From NCBI GenBank assembly GCA_038146985.1, contig JAYQSQ010000018.1, positions 151,820 through 215,819 of the forward strand: 64,000 nucleotides of DNA. The letters are read 5' to 3'. This document shows, one piece after another, positions 35,245-47,260 of the stretch (its first letter is position 1; the number at the start of each line of letters is the position of its first letter). The notes beneath the pieces were generated by a model. It worked only from the letters and a program-made list of their open reading frames with translations. It made no database searches and was not told the DNA's origin. Origin of the DNA: JADHLJ01 sp038146985 (lineage in GTDB: Bacteria > Pseudomonadota > Alphaproteobacteria > Thalassobaculales > Thalassobaculaceae). The position numbers were made by a program, and so were the translations under genes.

Positions 35245-36792
35245 TCAGGGACCAGGCTTGGTGCCGGCGATGCGCAGATCGCGCGGGGCGCCGAGCTTGA
35301 AGCGTGGCGGCTCGGAACGGACATTCTCCAGACCCGCCTGCCTTAAGAGGTGGCCTAGACTTTCGGCGGTGTATCCCCATTGATGCATCATCAGAGCGTC
35401 GCGGCCGCCTGGATCGCCGTAGAGCGCCCACATGGTCCGCTGGGCGAGCTCTCCGTCGTGTTGCATGGCTGCTTCCGGTTGGGTCGTGATCGCTTCGCAG
35501 GCCGCCAGCAGGTTGGGGCATTCGATGATCAGCGCGCCACCGGGTTTCAACACTCGCACCCATTCCGCGACCGCCGCGGGCGCGTCCCAGCGCGGCAGAT
35601 GTTCGATCAGATGGACGCTCAGAACCTCGTCGACGGAATTGTCCTCGAAGGCCGAGAGATCTCGGACATCGAGCACCATGTCCGGCTTTGTGCCGCCGCG
35701 TTCCGGCATGGCGTCGATATTGATGTAGTATGGGAGCAGCTTGTCACCGCACCCGAGATTGAGCCTGACCCCGGTCCGTCGCCGAGCCGCCTTGGGCTGT
35801 TGCGAGACCCGCTCAGCCGCCATGGCAAGCGCCTCGTCCCAGGTGTGGGCCACGGTTTCGGGATGCAGTCTTTCGCGAACCGCCCGCATGCCGCGCTCGG
35901 TCCTGGCGAGCGTATCCGGCCAGTTCCCGATGATGCTTTCGACCGCGTCGCCGAGATTCTGTGCAACGGTGACGTACGGGGCGAGCCAGTCGAGACTTCC
36001 AAAGGGTTGGGTCGCGACCGGGCGGTTGTGGTGCAGCGCATGGGCCAGCCGGTTCGCGGATTTCGTGACGTGTTTCGCGTCATCCGACATCGGCGTCAGG
36101 GCGATGTGGCACTGCGACAAAGCACTGGCGAGCGCCGTTGGCGACCATTCCACCGCCTCCACGGAAAGATCCGGCACCGCTTTGCCGATCTCGGCGGCAA
36201 GAAGAGCCGCGTCGTCGCATACGACCGTCAGGTGTCGGGAAAGGCCGGTCGGAGAGGCCAGATCCGCGAGGCTGGCCATTAGCGGCTCCGCGTTCTGGCG
36301 CCGCCCGAACCAGAGCAGGCGTACCGTTCCGGCTAGACCACCGGGCGGCGCGTCGGAGCCATCTCCTTCGATGCAATCGGGGATTTCAGCCGCGACCGCG
36401 CCGCGTGCGCGGGCGAGGTCGCCGAGCGCAACGGTCGGTGTGGTGGCCAAAGTGGCGACCGACAGCAGCGCTTCATTCGCCGCGGCGTCTTCACCGACGA
36501 AGACATTGTCGCAGATATCGAAGAGGACCGGTTTGTCACGGGCCACCGCCTCCGCCAGATAGGCCTCGAGATTGTAGGTGGTCTTGAAGTTGATATAGGC
36601 GTCGGCTTCCCAAAAGCTCCCATCCCGGACCATCGCCGGCACCTCGCGGTCGATCACCAGCCGCGGGCGGTGACCGAGCTTGGCGAGATGGGGAGCGATC
36701 TCCAGGCAGCGGAGCCGGACGCTGGCAAGGGGCGAGAACAGCTTCCCTTCAAGCTTGCCGAGAGCGTCCGGAACCAGAAGGAACAGCCGCAT
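35245..36792 (-). CDS. Glycosyltransferase-like/SAM methyltransferase fusion protein
   Basis: A 515-residue protein. The N-terminal 340 residues resemble a GT-B glycosyltransferase (CHIALTPMSDDAKHVTKSANR, then a C-terminal Rossmann region), and residues about 345-515 form a class I methyltransferase with SAM loop LNLGCGDKLLPYYINID, the DVRDLSAFEDNSVDEV acidic region and HLIEHL. Such fusions occur in surface polysaccharide or flagellar glycan clusters. It is 18 bases upstream of nothing else on its strand except the dehydratase gene behind it, so it may share that transcript. The sugar substrate is unknown. Confidence 0.75.
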   Translation of the reverse strand: MRLFLLVPDALGKLEGKLFSPLASVRLRCLEIAPHLAKLGHRPRLVIDREVPAMVRDGSFWEADAYINFKTTYNLEAYLAEAVARDKPVLFDICDNVFVGEDAAANEALLSVATLATTPTVALGDLARARGAVAAEIPDCIEGDGSDAPPGGLAGTVRLLWFGRRQNAEPLMASLADLASPTGLSRHLTVVCDDAALLAAEIGKAVPDLSVEAVEWSPTALASALSQCHIALTPMSDDAKHVTKSANRLAHALHHNRPVATQPFGSLDWLAPYVTVAQNLGDAVESIIGNWPDTLARTERGMRAVRERLHPETVAHTWDEALAMAAERVSQQPKAARRRTGVRLNLGCGDKLLPYYINIDAMPERGGTKPDMVLDVRDLSAFEDNSVDEVLSVHLIEHLPRWDAPAAVAEWVRVLKPGGALIIECPNLLAACEAITTQPEAAMQHDGELAQRTMWALYGDPGGRDALMMHQWGYTAESLGHLLRQAGLENVRSEPPRFKLGAPRDLRIAGTKPGP

Positions 36793-36810
36793 CGTCTCAG
36801 CCGAACCCGC

Positions 36811-38532
<1,722 letters not shown>

Positions 38533-38682
38533 CGGGTGTTCCCTTCCTCGAACGATGCCCCATATCCTACAGTGAGCGCCGCGCGTGATGGTAGTCGTCG
38601 TGGCATATTGATTGAGTGATCATTCGGAACAATGAACGCACCGTCTCTGAATGAGGTCGTTCGATTGCGCAAAGGCGGTGCC

Positions 38683-39147
38683 ATGCCTGCATCCAGAAAC
38701 CTCCTCGTGACCCTGGTTCTGCCGGCGTTTCTGATTTTCGCCGTGCCATACTTCCTGGTCGGTGGCCGGTTGGATTTTCTCGGCTCGATGAGCGAATCCT
38801 GGGTGCGGATGCTCGGTCTGCCGCTTTTCACCGTTGGGGTCGGCCTGGTCGTCGCCGGGGCCTATTCGGCCGCCACCTCGGCGGGCGTGTCCACAGGGGC
38901 CTCGGGATTGAATAAGTACATGCGCAATCCGATCCTCCTCGGCGTCCTGATCGCGGTCGCGGCGCAGTATCTGCTGTATGACTGGCCGCCTGTGATCGCC
39001 TATCTCGTCGTGCTTTTCGTGGTGGCGGATTGTTTGATAAGGCTGGTGGTCGAGCCTCGTTTGGTTGAGCGTTTGGGGGCGGCCTATCAGAGCTATCTCG
39101 ATACCGTTCCGCGATGGCTGCCGAAGCTGCCGGCGCGGGGTGTGTAG
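38683..39147 (+). CDS. Isoprenylcysteine carboxyl methyltransferase (ICMT)-like membrane protein
   Basis: Integral membrane protein of 154 residues with four or five membrane helices. The C-terminal signature VVEPRLVERLGAAYQSY followed by VPRWLP is typical of the ICMT/PEMT group that methylates with S-adenosylmethionine. ATG 38683 has AAAGG 8 bases upstream; the earlier ATG 38632 is possible. It converges on the response regulator gene. The acceptor (isoprenyl-cysteine, phospholipid or small molecule) is unknown. Confidence 0.85.
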   Translation: MPASRNLLVTLVLPAFLIFAVPYFLVGGRLDFLGSMSESWVRMLGLPLFTVGVGLVVAGAYSAATSAGVSTGASGLNKYMRNPILLGVLIAVAAQYLLYDWPPVIAYLVVLFVVADCLIRLVVEPRLVERLGAAYQSYLDTVPRWLPKLPARGV

Positions 39148-39179
39148 GACAAATCGGTTGCTTTCGCCCGACGGGGCGG

Positions 39180-39590
39180 TCAGATCTTGAAAACGGCCTC
39201 GACCTTCTGTCGCATCTGATCGAGCGAGAACGGCTTGGCGATATACGCCGTGACGCCATGCTTGGCGGCGTCGAGGACGAATTCCTTGTTCGCGTTCGAC
39301 GTGAGCATGATGAACGGGATGCGCGGATAGAGTTTACGCACGGTCCGTAGAAACTCGATCCCGGTCATGTTCGGCATGTTCCAGTCGGATATGATGAGCT
39401 GGAAATCGCCGTTGCACTCCGCGAGCTGTTTCATCGCGTCCAGTCCGTCCCGGGCAACCACGACTTGTGTGATACCCATCAGCCTGAGGGCGCCCCGCGC
39501 GAGCTTCGCCGCGAGCGGTTCGTCCTCCGCGATCAGGACCCTCAGCCCTTCGTAGGAGCGTTCCAGGCTGGCGTTGGGAGGCGTCGTCAT
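39180..39590 (-). CDS. CheY-like single-domain response regulator
   Basis: A 136-residue receiver domain protein with no output domain. Phosphoacceptor Asp69 in IISDWNMPNMTG, acidic pair AEDE near 21-24, Thr in LTSN and Lys in AKPF. ATG 39590 chosen; an in-frame start at 39644 would overlap the kinase gene by 23 bases. It is the last gene of the cupredoxin-kinase run and is likely the output of the Hpt domain of the kinase. Confidence 0.85.
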   Translation of the reverse strand: MTTPPNASLERSYEGLRVLIAEDEPLAAKLARGALRLMGITQVVVARDGLDAMKQLAECNGDFQLIISDWNMPNMTGIEFLRTVRKLYPRIPFIMLTSNANKEFVLDAAKHGVTAYIAKPFSLDQMRQKVEAVFKI

Positions 39591-39621
39591 GCCGGTCGAA
39601 TATCCATTCTCGAAATACGAC

Positions 39622-41943
<2,322 letters not shown>

Positions 41944-41952
41944 CCCGGCGGC

Positions 41953-42273
41953 TTACTTCGATACGGTGATCTGCAGGCGCATTCTGGGGTGGATCCGGCA
42001 CCGCACCTTGGCGACCACGGCTTCCTCGAAAGTGACGTCCCGGGTCTCACCCGGCTCCTGCAGGCCGATATCGAACACCGCGCCCTCGGTTTCGGAATAG
42101 ACGTTATGGCCGTAGATGTCGTTGTTCACGAAGGTCACGATATCACCTACCCGGACCTCGAGAGCCGCGACGCCGAAAGAACGCCCGCGCTGTTCGACCA
42201 CCAGAGTTGCCGCCCAGGCGGTGGCGGTGACGGTACATGCCGCCAGTGCGGCAATGATTCCCACCTTTTTCAT
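41953..42273 (-). CDS. Periplasmic cupredoxin domain protein, copy 1
   Basis: A 106-residue protein with a signal peptide (1-21, ending AWAA) and one plastocyanin-like domain. Copper ligands: His56 in YGHNVYS and the loop CRIHPRM with Cys92, His95 and Met98, a complete type 1 site. It shares with copy 2 the pattern RRSFGV, F-V-N-x-D-x-Y-x-HNVYS, LGLQE and CRIHPxM. It lies 9 bases upstream of the histidine kinase gene. Probably a soluble periplasmic electron carrier or copper-binding sensor protein. Confidence 0.87.
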   Translation of the reverse strand: MKKVGIIAALAACTVTATAWAATLVVEQRGRSFGVAALEVRVGDIVTFVNNDIYGHNVYSETEGAVFDIGLQEPGETRDVTFEEAVVAKVRCRIHPRMRLQITVSK

Positions 42274-42366
42274 AATTTCTCCCGTATCTGGAGCCTGGGG
42301 GAAGGCGGTCGAAACAGTTTAGGCGCGACAGCGGTTCCGGTCTATTGGCCGGTCCGCTCCCCGGCG

Positions 42367-42723
42367 TTACTTGACGGTCACCGTCACCTGCATTTTCGGG
42401 TGAATCCGGCACCGCAGATCGAAGGTGCCGGGAATATCGAACACCACGGTCTTGCGGTCGCCTTCTTCCTGCAGTCCGAGATCCAGCCAGCCGACCGGTT
42501 CGCGCGAATACACATTGTGGGCATAGGGGTCGCCATTGACGAAGACGAGGGAGTCGCCGGTGTTGATCGACAGCGACGACACACCAAAGGAACGGCGTTG
42601 CTGGACCAGTTCGTGAGTTGCCGGCCGCGTCGCCGCGTGTACCGCAAAGCGTACCGCGCCAAGAGCGGCAACCGCCAGCGCGGCGACGACGGCAATCCTG
42701 GATGGTCGCATCATTGTTTCCAT
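42367..42723 (-). CDS. Periplasmic cupredoxin domain protein, copy 2
   Basis: A 118-residue paralogue of copy 1 with a signal peptide or anchor (about residues 9-31) and one cupredoxin domain. Copper ligands: His69 in AHNVYS, Cys105, His108 and Met111 in the CRIHPKM loop. The start may be Met1 at 42723 or Met4/Met5 (42714/42711), since GGAA precedes the latter; all give the same mature protein. It is the first gene of the run toward the kinase. The intergenic 93 bases between the copies hold the copy 1 ribosome binding site. Confidence 0.86.
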   Translation of the reverse strand: METMMRPSRIAVVAALAVAALGAVRFAVHAATRPATHELVQQRRSFGVSSLSINTGDSLVFVNGDPYAHNVYSREPVGWLDLGLQEEGDRKTVVFDIPGTFDLRCRIHPKMQVTVTVK

Positions 42724-42810
42724 TGTGGAGAAGAGATCCCGGTCAGCATGTAGGCCATCGCGGACGACAATCCAGCATCCGCGCCCTCTCCTTGCTTCGA
42801 GATTCCGTGA

Positions 42811-43158
42811 TCATGATGACGCGAGTGTATCGAAAATCCGTCGGCATTGGATCTCGTGGAACAATCTGGCCTGCGGGCCATTGTCGGGACCGAAATACAT
42901 CGCGAGGTCACGGCACAGTTGGAAAAAACCCGGGCCCGGCAGGCCGTCGCCCGCTCTGGAGACGGCGAGCGCCGCCAATAGGGGCCGTCCCGCGGCGTGG
43001 TCGGCGCGCACCATTTCCTCCAGCGTGCTCGTTACCGTCTGGATACGGCGGAGCGGGGGAATTTCCGCGCGGTCGGCGATCTGGCGATAGGTGAGCGTGG
43101 CACCGTCCCTCGCCGCGTCGTTAAGGATCTCGGCAATCCGACGGGAGGTCTCGCTCAC
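42811..43158 (-). CDS. Conserved hypothetical protein, possible winged-helix
   Basis: A 115-residue cytoplasmic protein. The first half (YRQIADRAEIPPLRRIQTVTS) resembles a helix-turn-helix, and the second half has the recognisable stretch DHAAGRPLLAALAVSR and GLPGPGFF. I know this as a conserved family without assigned function. It faces the divergent acyltransferase at 43279 with a shared promoter region of 120 bases. No cofactor-binding or membrane features. Confidence 0.65.
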   Translation of the reverse strand: MSETSRRIAEILNDAARDGATLTYRQIADRAEIPPLRRIQTVTSTLEEMVRADHAAGRPLLAALAVSRAGDGLPGPGFFQLCRDLAMYFGPDNGPQARLFHEIQCRRIFDTLASS

Positions 43159-43278
43159 CCCGCACTTCCTCCCTCGGTGACAGGGCAGTTCTGGTGCGCT
43201 ACAGGACAGGGGCTGGCATCCGCCGCCGGCACCACGGCGCGAGACGGCGCGCCAAATCGGGGGAGCGGCGAGGGGATC

Positions 43279-43995
43279 ATGATTTTCCTAAGATCGACTC
43301 TGTTCAATATCGCTCTCATGTCGGTCACGCTGGTACTGGGGATCCTCGGGCTCCCGCTGGTGCTCGGGCCGCGCCGCTGGGTCTGCCGGCTGCGGGATTT
43401 CTGGATCCGGCTGGTTCTGTGGCTGCTCAAGGTGACGGTCGGCCTTTCGCACCGGGTCGAGGGGATCGAAAACATCCCCAAGGGGCCGTTCATGGTTGCC
43501 TCCAAACACCAGTCCGCATGGGAGACCCTGGCGCTTCACACCATTTTCGACGATCCGTCCATCGTCCTGAAGCACGAACTTTTGAAGCTTCCCGTTCTGG
43601 GTTTCTACATCTCCAAGGTGGGTATGGTGCCGATCGACCGTGGCGCCGGCGGCAGTGCGCTCAAACATATGATCGCCGAAGCGCGCAAAGCCTCGGGGAA
43701 CGGACGCCCGGTCATGATCTTTCCGCAAGGCACCCGGGTCGCGCCAGGCGCGGAAGCGCCCTATCATTCCGGCGTTTTCGCGTTGTATCGGGCATTGAAT
43801 TGTCCGGTGGTGCCGATCGCCCTCAATTCCGGAAGTTTCTGGTCGCGTCAGGCCTTCTTCAAGCGTCCCGGGTTGATCACCGTCAGGGTCCTGCCGGTGA
43901 TGCCGCGCGGGATGGATCGCAAGGCCTTCATGTCGGAACTCGAATCGACGATCGAGACCGCCACCCGCGAGATCGGCGCGGCGACCGGCGGCTGA
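43279..43995 (+). CDS. 1-acyl-sn-glycerol-3-phosphate acyltransferase family protein
   Basis: PlsC-family membrane acyltransferase of 238 residues. The first motif is KHQSAWE (His77, Glu82), an HX4E variant of HX4D. The second motif is FPQGTR (148-153). Hydrophobic N-terminal segment at 8-32. ATG 43279 has GAGGGGA upstream; a frame extending to 42997 runs through non-protein-like sequence. It is the second PlsC-family gene in the window beside olsA. It probably makes phosphatidic acid. It ends 5 bases before the convergent fliL stop. Confidence 0.88.
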   Translation: MIFLRSTLFNIALMSVTLVLGILGLPLVLGPRRWVCRLRDFWIRLVLWLLKVTVGLSHRVEGIENIPKGPFMVASKHQSAWETLALHTIFDDPSIVLKHELLKLPVLGFYISKVGMVPIDRGAGGSALKHMIAEARKASGNGRPVMIFPQGTRVAPGAEAPYHSGVFALYRALNCPVVPIALNSGSFWSRQAFFKRPGLITVRVLPVMPRGMDRKAFMSELESTIETATREIGAATGG

Positions 43996-44000
43996 CCGGC

Positions 44001-44507
44001 TCATTTGACACTAAGCTTGGAGATCTGGATGTTCTTCAGCAACTCGTCGTTGTCGATGATCTTGCGCAACCGTTTCCAGATCTCGTTGCGGACCGTCTGG
44101 ATGCCGGTAAAGCCATTCAGATCCTCGGGCCTTAGGCTGCTGAGGTAGATGTTAACGGCATCGCGAATCCGAGGTTCCTTGGGCTCGATGATGGTCTGCG
44201 CGTTCTCGTTCGAAAGTTCCAGCGACAGGATCAGCAGCAGGAATACCGGCTTGCGCCCTTCGGCGCGCAGATCCACCACGAATTCGTCCATGGTGAAATA
44301 AATGCTTTGCTCGCCGGACTTGGCGAAGGGGTCGGGCGGCAGATCCTCTTTCGGCTTTTCGGGCTCCGCCGCCGCCATGCCCGGTGGCTCTCCGCCGAGA
44401 ATCAGTTCGGGGCCGATTCCCGGGATCAGGCGCAGGACGAGCACACCGACACCCGCGCCGATCAGCAGAAGGAGTGGCAAGATGAAGATGATCAGGACTT
44501 TCTTCAT
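44001..44507 (-). CDS. fliL: Flagellar basal body-associated protein FliL-like
   Basis: FliL-like protein of 168 residues that surrounds the flagellar stator. One membrane helix at 3-26, a Pro/Glu-rich linker (GMAAAEPEKPKEDLPPDP), then the periplasmic domain with IYFTMDEFVVDLRA and RPEDLNGFTGIQTVRNEI. ATG 44507 has AAGGGAG upstream, which settles the start over 44531. It lies away from any flagellar operon. The alternative is a stand-alone FliL paralogue with another role. Confidence 0.83.
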   Translation of the reverse strand: MKKVLIIFILPLLLLIGAGVGVLVLRLIPGIGPELILGGEPPGMAAAEPEKPKEDLPPDPFAKSGEQSIYFTMDEFVVDLRAEGRKPVFLLLILSLELSNENAQTIIEPKEPRIRDAVNIYLSSLRPEDLNGFTGIQTVRNEIWKRLRKIIDNDELLKNIQISKLSVK

Positions 44508-44713
44508 GGCTCCCTTTCGGCCGTGGTCCACGGCGCCGATGCCGCCGCGTCTTTCCGACGGAGTTTAGCACAGTCGATCAACGAAGGGCGTTGCAAAGGT
44601 AACGTCCGCCATGCTGGCTACAGGTCGCACCGTCGCGTCCATCCGGCGCCACAGGCATGCTATGGGAGCGCCAAGAAAAAATGCTACAGTGCGGCACATT
44701 GCCGTAAACGCTC

Positions 44714-45001
44714 ATGAAGGAACCCGGCAAAAGCATGGCGAGCGAGGATCTAACAGCACGCAAGTGGCTCGACTATTTCATGAGCCAGCCGGGGTCCGAG
44801 AGCAAGGATGCCTCGGTCGAAATTCCCGAGGCCCAGTCCTTCGTGGTGGAGGTTCGCGGCGAAGACATACTGTTGCGCGTCCGTTTCGCCGATGGCCGGG
44901 AACGGGCGTTCAAGATGGTTCCCGACGTCGCCCTGTTTCTGAGGGAGTATCTGACCATCGCGCTGAAAAGCACCGAGGCGTACGGCCAGTCCGAGCCATG
45001 A
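44714..45001 (+). CDS. Hypothetical small protein (95 aa)
   Basis: Not recognised. Acidic protein with a second half of alternating hydrophobic residues (FVVEVRGEDILLRVRF) and a short helix near the C-terminus (DVALFLREYLTIALK). Start ATG 44714 or Met8 at 44735; the ribosome binding site is weak for either. The gene is divergent from fliL and converges on the small gene at 45005 with a 3-base gap. No signal peptide or membrane segment. Confidence 0.5.
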   Translation: MKEPGKSMASEDLTARKWLDYFMSQPGSESKDASVEIPEAQSFVVEVRGEDILLRVRFADGRERAFKMVPDVALFLREYLTIALKSTEAYGQSEP

Positions 45002-45004
45002 AAT

Positions 45005-45232
45005 CTACCCCTCCGCGTGTTCGCGGACCAGTTCCTCGACCCGATCCGCGATCTTTCGACGAACATCCCCGGGCAGGGAATCGAAAGACGACTGCGCCAG
45101 GATCATGTCCATCATCTCGTCCGATTTCATCGCGCGGATGAAGTCCCGGTAGACCTCGGTGTCGCGCCCGACAATCTCGGCCATGGTATTGGCCAGGAGT
45201 TGCACCGCGTCACCGTGGCTGATCTTGACCAT
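45005..45232 (-). CDS. Hypothetical small helical protein (75 aa)
   Basis: Not recognised. A 75-residue helical acidic protein (VKISHGDAVQLLANTMAEIVG ... ADRVEELVREHAEG). ATG 45232 chosen; a longer frame to 45313 begins inside the upstream GGT gene. It follows the GGT stop (45237) by 4 bases and may be translated with it. Function unknown. Confidence 0.5.
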   Translation of the reverse strand: MVKISHGDAVQLLANTMAEIVGRDTEVYRDFIRAMKSDEMMDMILAQSSFDSLPGDVRRKIADRVEELVREHAEG

Positions 45233-45236
45233 CGCG

Positions 45237-47060
45237 TCATCTTCCGGCGGCGTAGCCCTGCATGCCGCGCGGGTTGGCCGCCGCCTTGAGCAAGCGGCCG
45301 TCGCGAGCGGCACCGGTCAGGCGCCCTTCGGACCAGTCCTCGCCGACCTCGACCACGTGACCGCGCCGCCGCAGCTCCGCGACCGTGGCCTCCGGGAAGC
45401 GCCCTTCCAAGACCACCTTGCGCGGCGTGCGGCCGCGCGGCCAGAACGAACTCGGGAAATGTTCGGTATGAAACGCCGGGCAGTCGATCGCCTCCTGGAG
45501 ATTCATGCCGTACTCGGCGTGATGCAGGAACATCAGGGCCGACCACTGGTCCTGCTGATCGCCGCCGGGCGTTCCGAACACCATGTACGGCTCCCCGTCG
45601 CGCAAGGCGAGAGAGGGTGACAGGGTCGTGCGAGGCCGTTTTTTCGGCACCAGGGCCGAGGGCGTGTTTTCGTCCAGCCAGAACATCTGGCCCCGGTTGC
45701 CGAGACAGAAACCGAGTTCGGGAATGATCGGCGAGCTTTGCAGCCAGCCGCCGCTCGGGGTGCAGGAAATCATGTTGCCGTGCCGGTCGATAATGTCGAG
45801 ATGCACCGTATCGCCCGTGGACACGCCGGTCTTGGCGACGGTCGGCTCGCCCGCGCCCATGGAGGCGGCGGCCTCGACACCGGACCGGTCGGCCGTGGCC
45901 ATGTCGATCTCGACACGGTAGCCGTCAATGGCGCCGGGCCGGAGCTCGCCCGAGGCCTCGGAGGTTATCAGGCCCCGCCGGCCGGCGTTGTATCCGGCGC
46001 TCAGCAGCGTATCCATCGGTACATCGACGAAATTCGGATCTCCGTAATAGGCCTCGCGATCGGCGAAGGCGAGTTTCGCCGCCTCGACCACCGTGTGCAC
46101 GAAATCCGGGCCGGTCGGGTCCATTTCCGACAACCCCATTCCATCCAGGATCGCCAGTTGCTGCAACAGCGCCGGACCCTGGCTCCAGGGGCCGGGCTTG
46201 CAGACGGTGTAGCGCCCGTAGTCGTAAGTCGAGGGCGCGTCGTAGCTGGCGCTCCAATCGGCCATGTCCTGCCCGGTCAGCAGGCCGGTATGCCGGCGGC
46301 CGGACACGTCCATCACCGCCTCGGATCGCACGAAGGTGTCGATGCTTTCTGCGATCCAGCCTTGTGACCAGATCCGCCGGGCCCTGTCGATACGGGCTTC
46401 CCGGCTGCCGCCGCCGGCCTCGGCCTCGGTGACGATCCGGGCATAGGTCTCCGCCATGACCGGGTTCGAGAAGATTGTCCCCGGCGCCGGCGGCTTGCCG
46501 CCCGGCAGGTAGAGCGCGGCGGAGGTCTTCCATTCCTCGGCGAACAGCGCACGCACCGTGTCGATGGTTGCCGTGATACGGGGCACCACTGGATAGCCGT
46601 CCCGGGCCATGGTGATCGCCGGGCCCATGACCTCCGACAGACTCATCGTGCCGTGATCGCGGAGCAGGGTGAGCCAGGCATCGAAGGCGCCCGGCACCAC
46701 GGCACAGAGCAGTCCGCTGCCGGGAATGAGATCGAGCCCAAGCTCGTTGAATTTGCCGATCGTCGCCGCCGCCGGGATCGGGCCCTGGCCGCAGAGCACG
46801 CGGGGCGAGGCTTCGCCGGCCACGTGAAAAATCGCGGGCATGTCGCCGCCCGGGCCATTCAGATGTGGTTCGACAACTTGAAGCGCAAAGCCCGTTGCCA
46901 CTGCCGCGTCGAAGGCGTTGCCGCCCTTCTCCAGGATCGCCATGCCGGTCGCGGTGCCTAGCCAATGGGTCGTGGCAACGACACCGAAGGTGCCGAGTAA
47001 TTCGGGGCGGGTGGTGAACATGGCACGGCTCTGGGTTTGTTGCGCGCGGGAAGTCGACAC
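45237..47060 (-). CDS. Gamma-glutamyltransferase family protein, copy 2
   Basis: GGT-like Ntn hydrolase of 607 residues without a signal peptide. The predicted nucleophile is the Thr in STGDTVHLDIIDRHGNM. The small subunit continues with SGGWLQSSPIIPELG and GTPGGDQQDQW. The N-terminal large-subunit features include EKGGNAFDAAVATGFALQV and NGPGGDMPAIFHV. This form, with the DTVHLD nucleophile, is widespread in proteobacteria with unknown substrate. It differs clearly from copy 1 (22145-23863). The next gene upstream is on the opposite strand. Confidence 0.9.
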   Translation of the reverse strand: MSTSRAQQTQSRAMFTTRPELLGTFGVVATTHWLGTATGMAILEKGGNAFDAAVATGFALQVVEPHLNGPGGDMPAIFHVAGEASPRVLCGQGPIPAAATIGKFNELGLDLIPGSGLLCAVVPGAFDAWLTLLRDHGTMSLSEVMGPAITMARDGYPVVPRITATIDTVRALFAEEWKTSAALYLPGGKPPAPGTIFSNPVMAETYARIVTEAEAGGGSREARIDRARRIWSQGWIAESIDTFVRSEAVMDVSGRRHTGLLTGQDMADWSASYDAPSTYDYGRYTVCKPGPWSQGPALLQQLAILDGMGLSEMDPTGPDFVHTVVEAAKLAFADREAYYGDPNFVDVPMDTLLSAGYNAGRRGLITSEASGELRPGAIDGYRVEIDMATADRSGVEAAASMGAGEPTVAKTGVSTGDTVHLDIIDRHGNMISCTPSGGWLQSSPIIPELGFCLGNRGQMFWLDENTPSALVPKKRPRTTLSPSLALRDGEPYMVFGTPGGDQQDQWSALMFLHHAEYGMNLQEAIDCPAFHTEHFPSSFWPRGRTPRKVVLEGRFPEATVAELRRRGHVVEVGEDWSEGRLTGAARDGRLLKAAANPRGMQGYAAGR

Positions 47061-47190
47061 CTGAGACTATAGGACTCGTGCCGCGCCACCGGCAACCTGC
47101 GAGGCGGCCGCTCAAACCGGTCGAACGCGCTTTGCCTCTTGACATTAGATGCAATTTTATCTATATCAATATGGTCTCCATAACGGGGAT

Positions 47191-47206
47191 TGGCCCGGAA
47201 GTTGCT
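47191..47206 (+). promoter_or_regulatory. Sigma-54 (RpoN) promoter
   Basis: TGGCCCGGAAGTTGCT has GG at 47192-47193 and GC at 47204-47205, exactly 10 bases between them, close to the TGGCACG-N4-TTGC consensus. It is 54 bases upstream of the ATG at 47261. AT-rich sequence upstream at 47150-47175 could be an activator or bending region. Confidence 0.8.
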
Positions 47207-47260
47207 TAATCCATTGGTTAGGCGCAGTATCGGGATCTGCAGAAGCAGGAGAAAAAGAGC

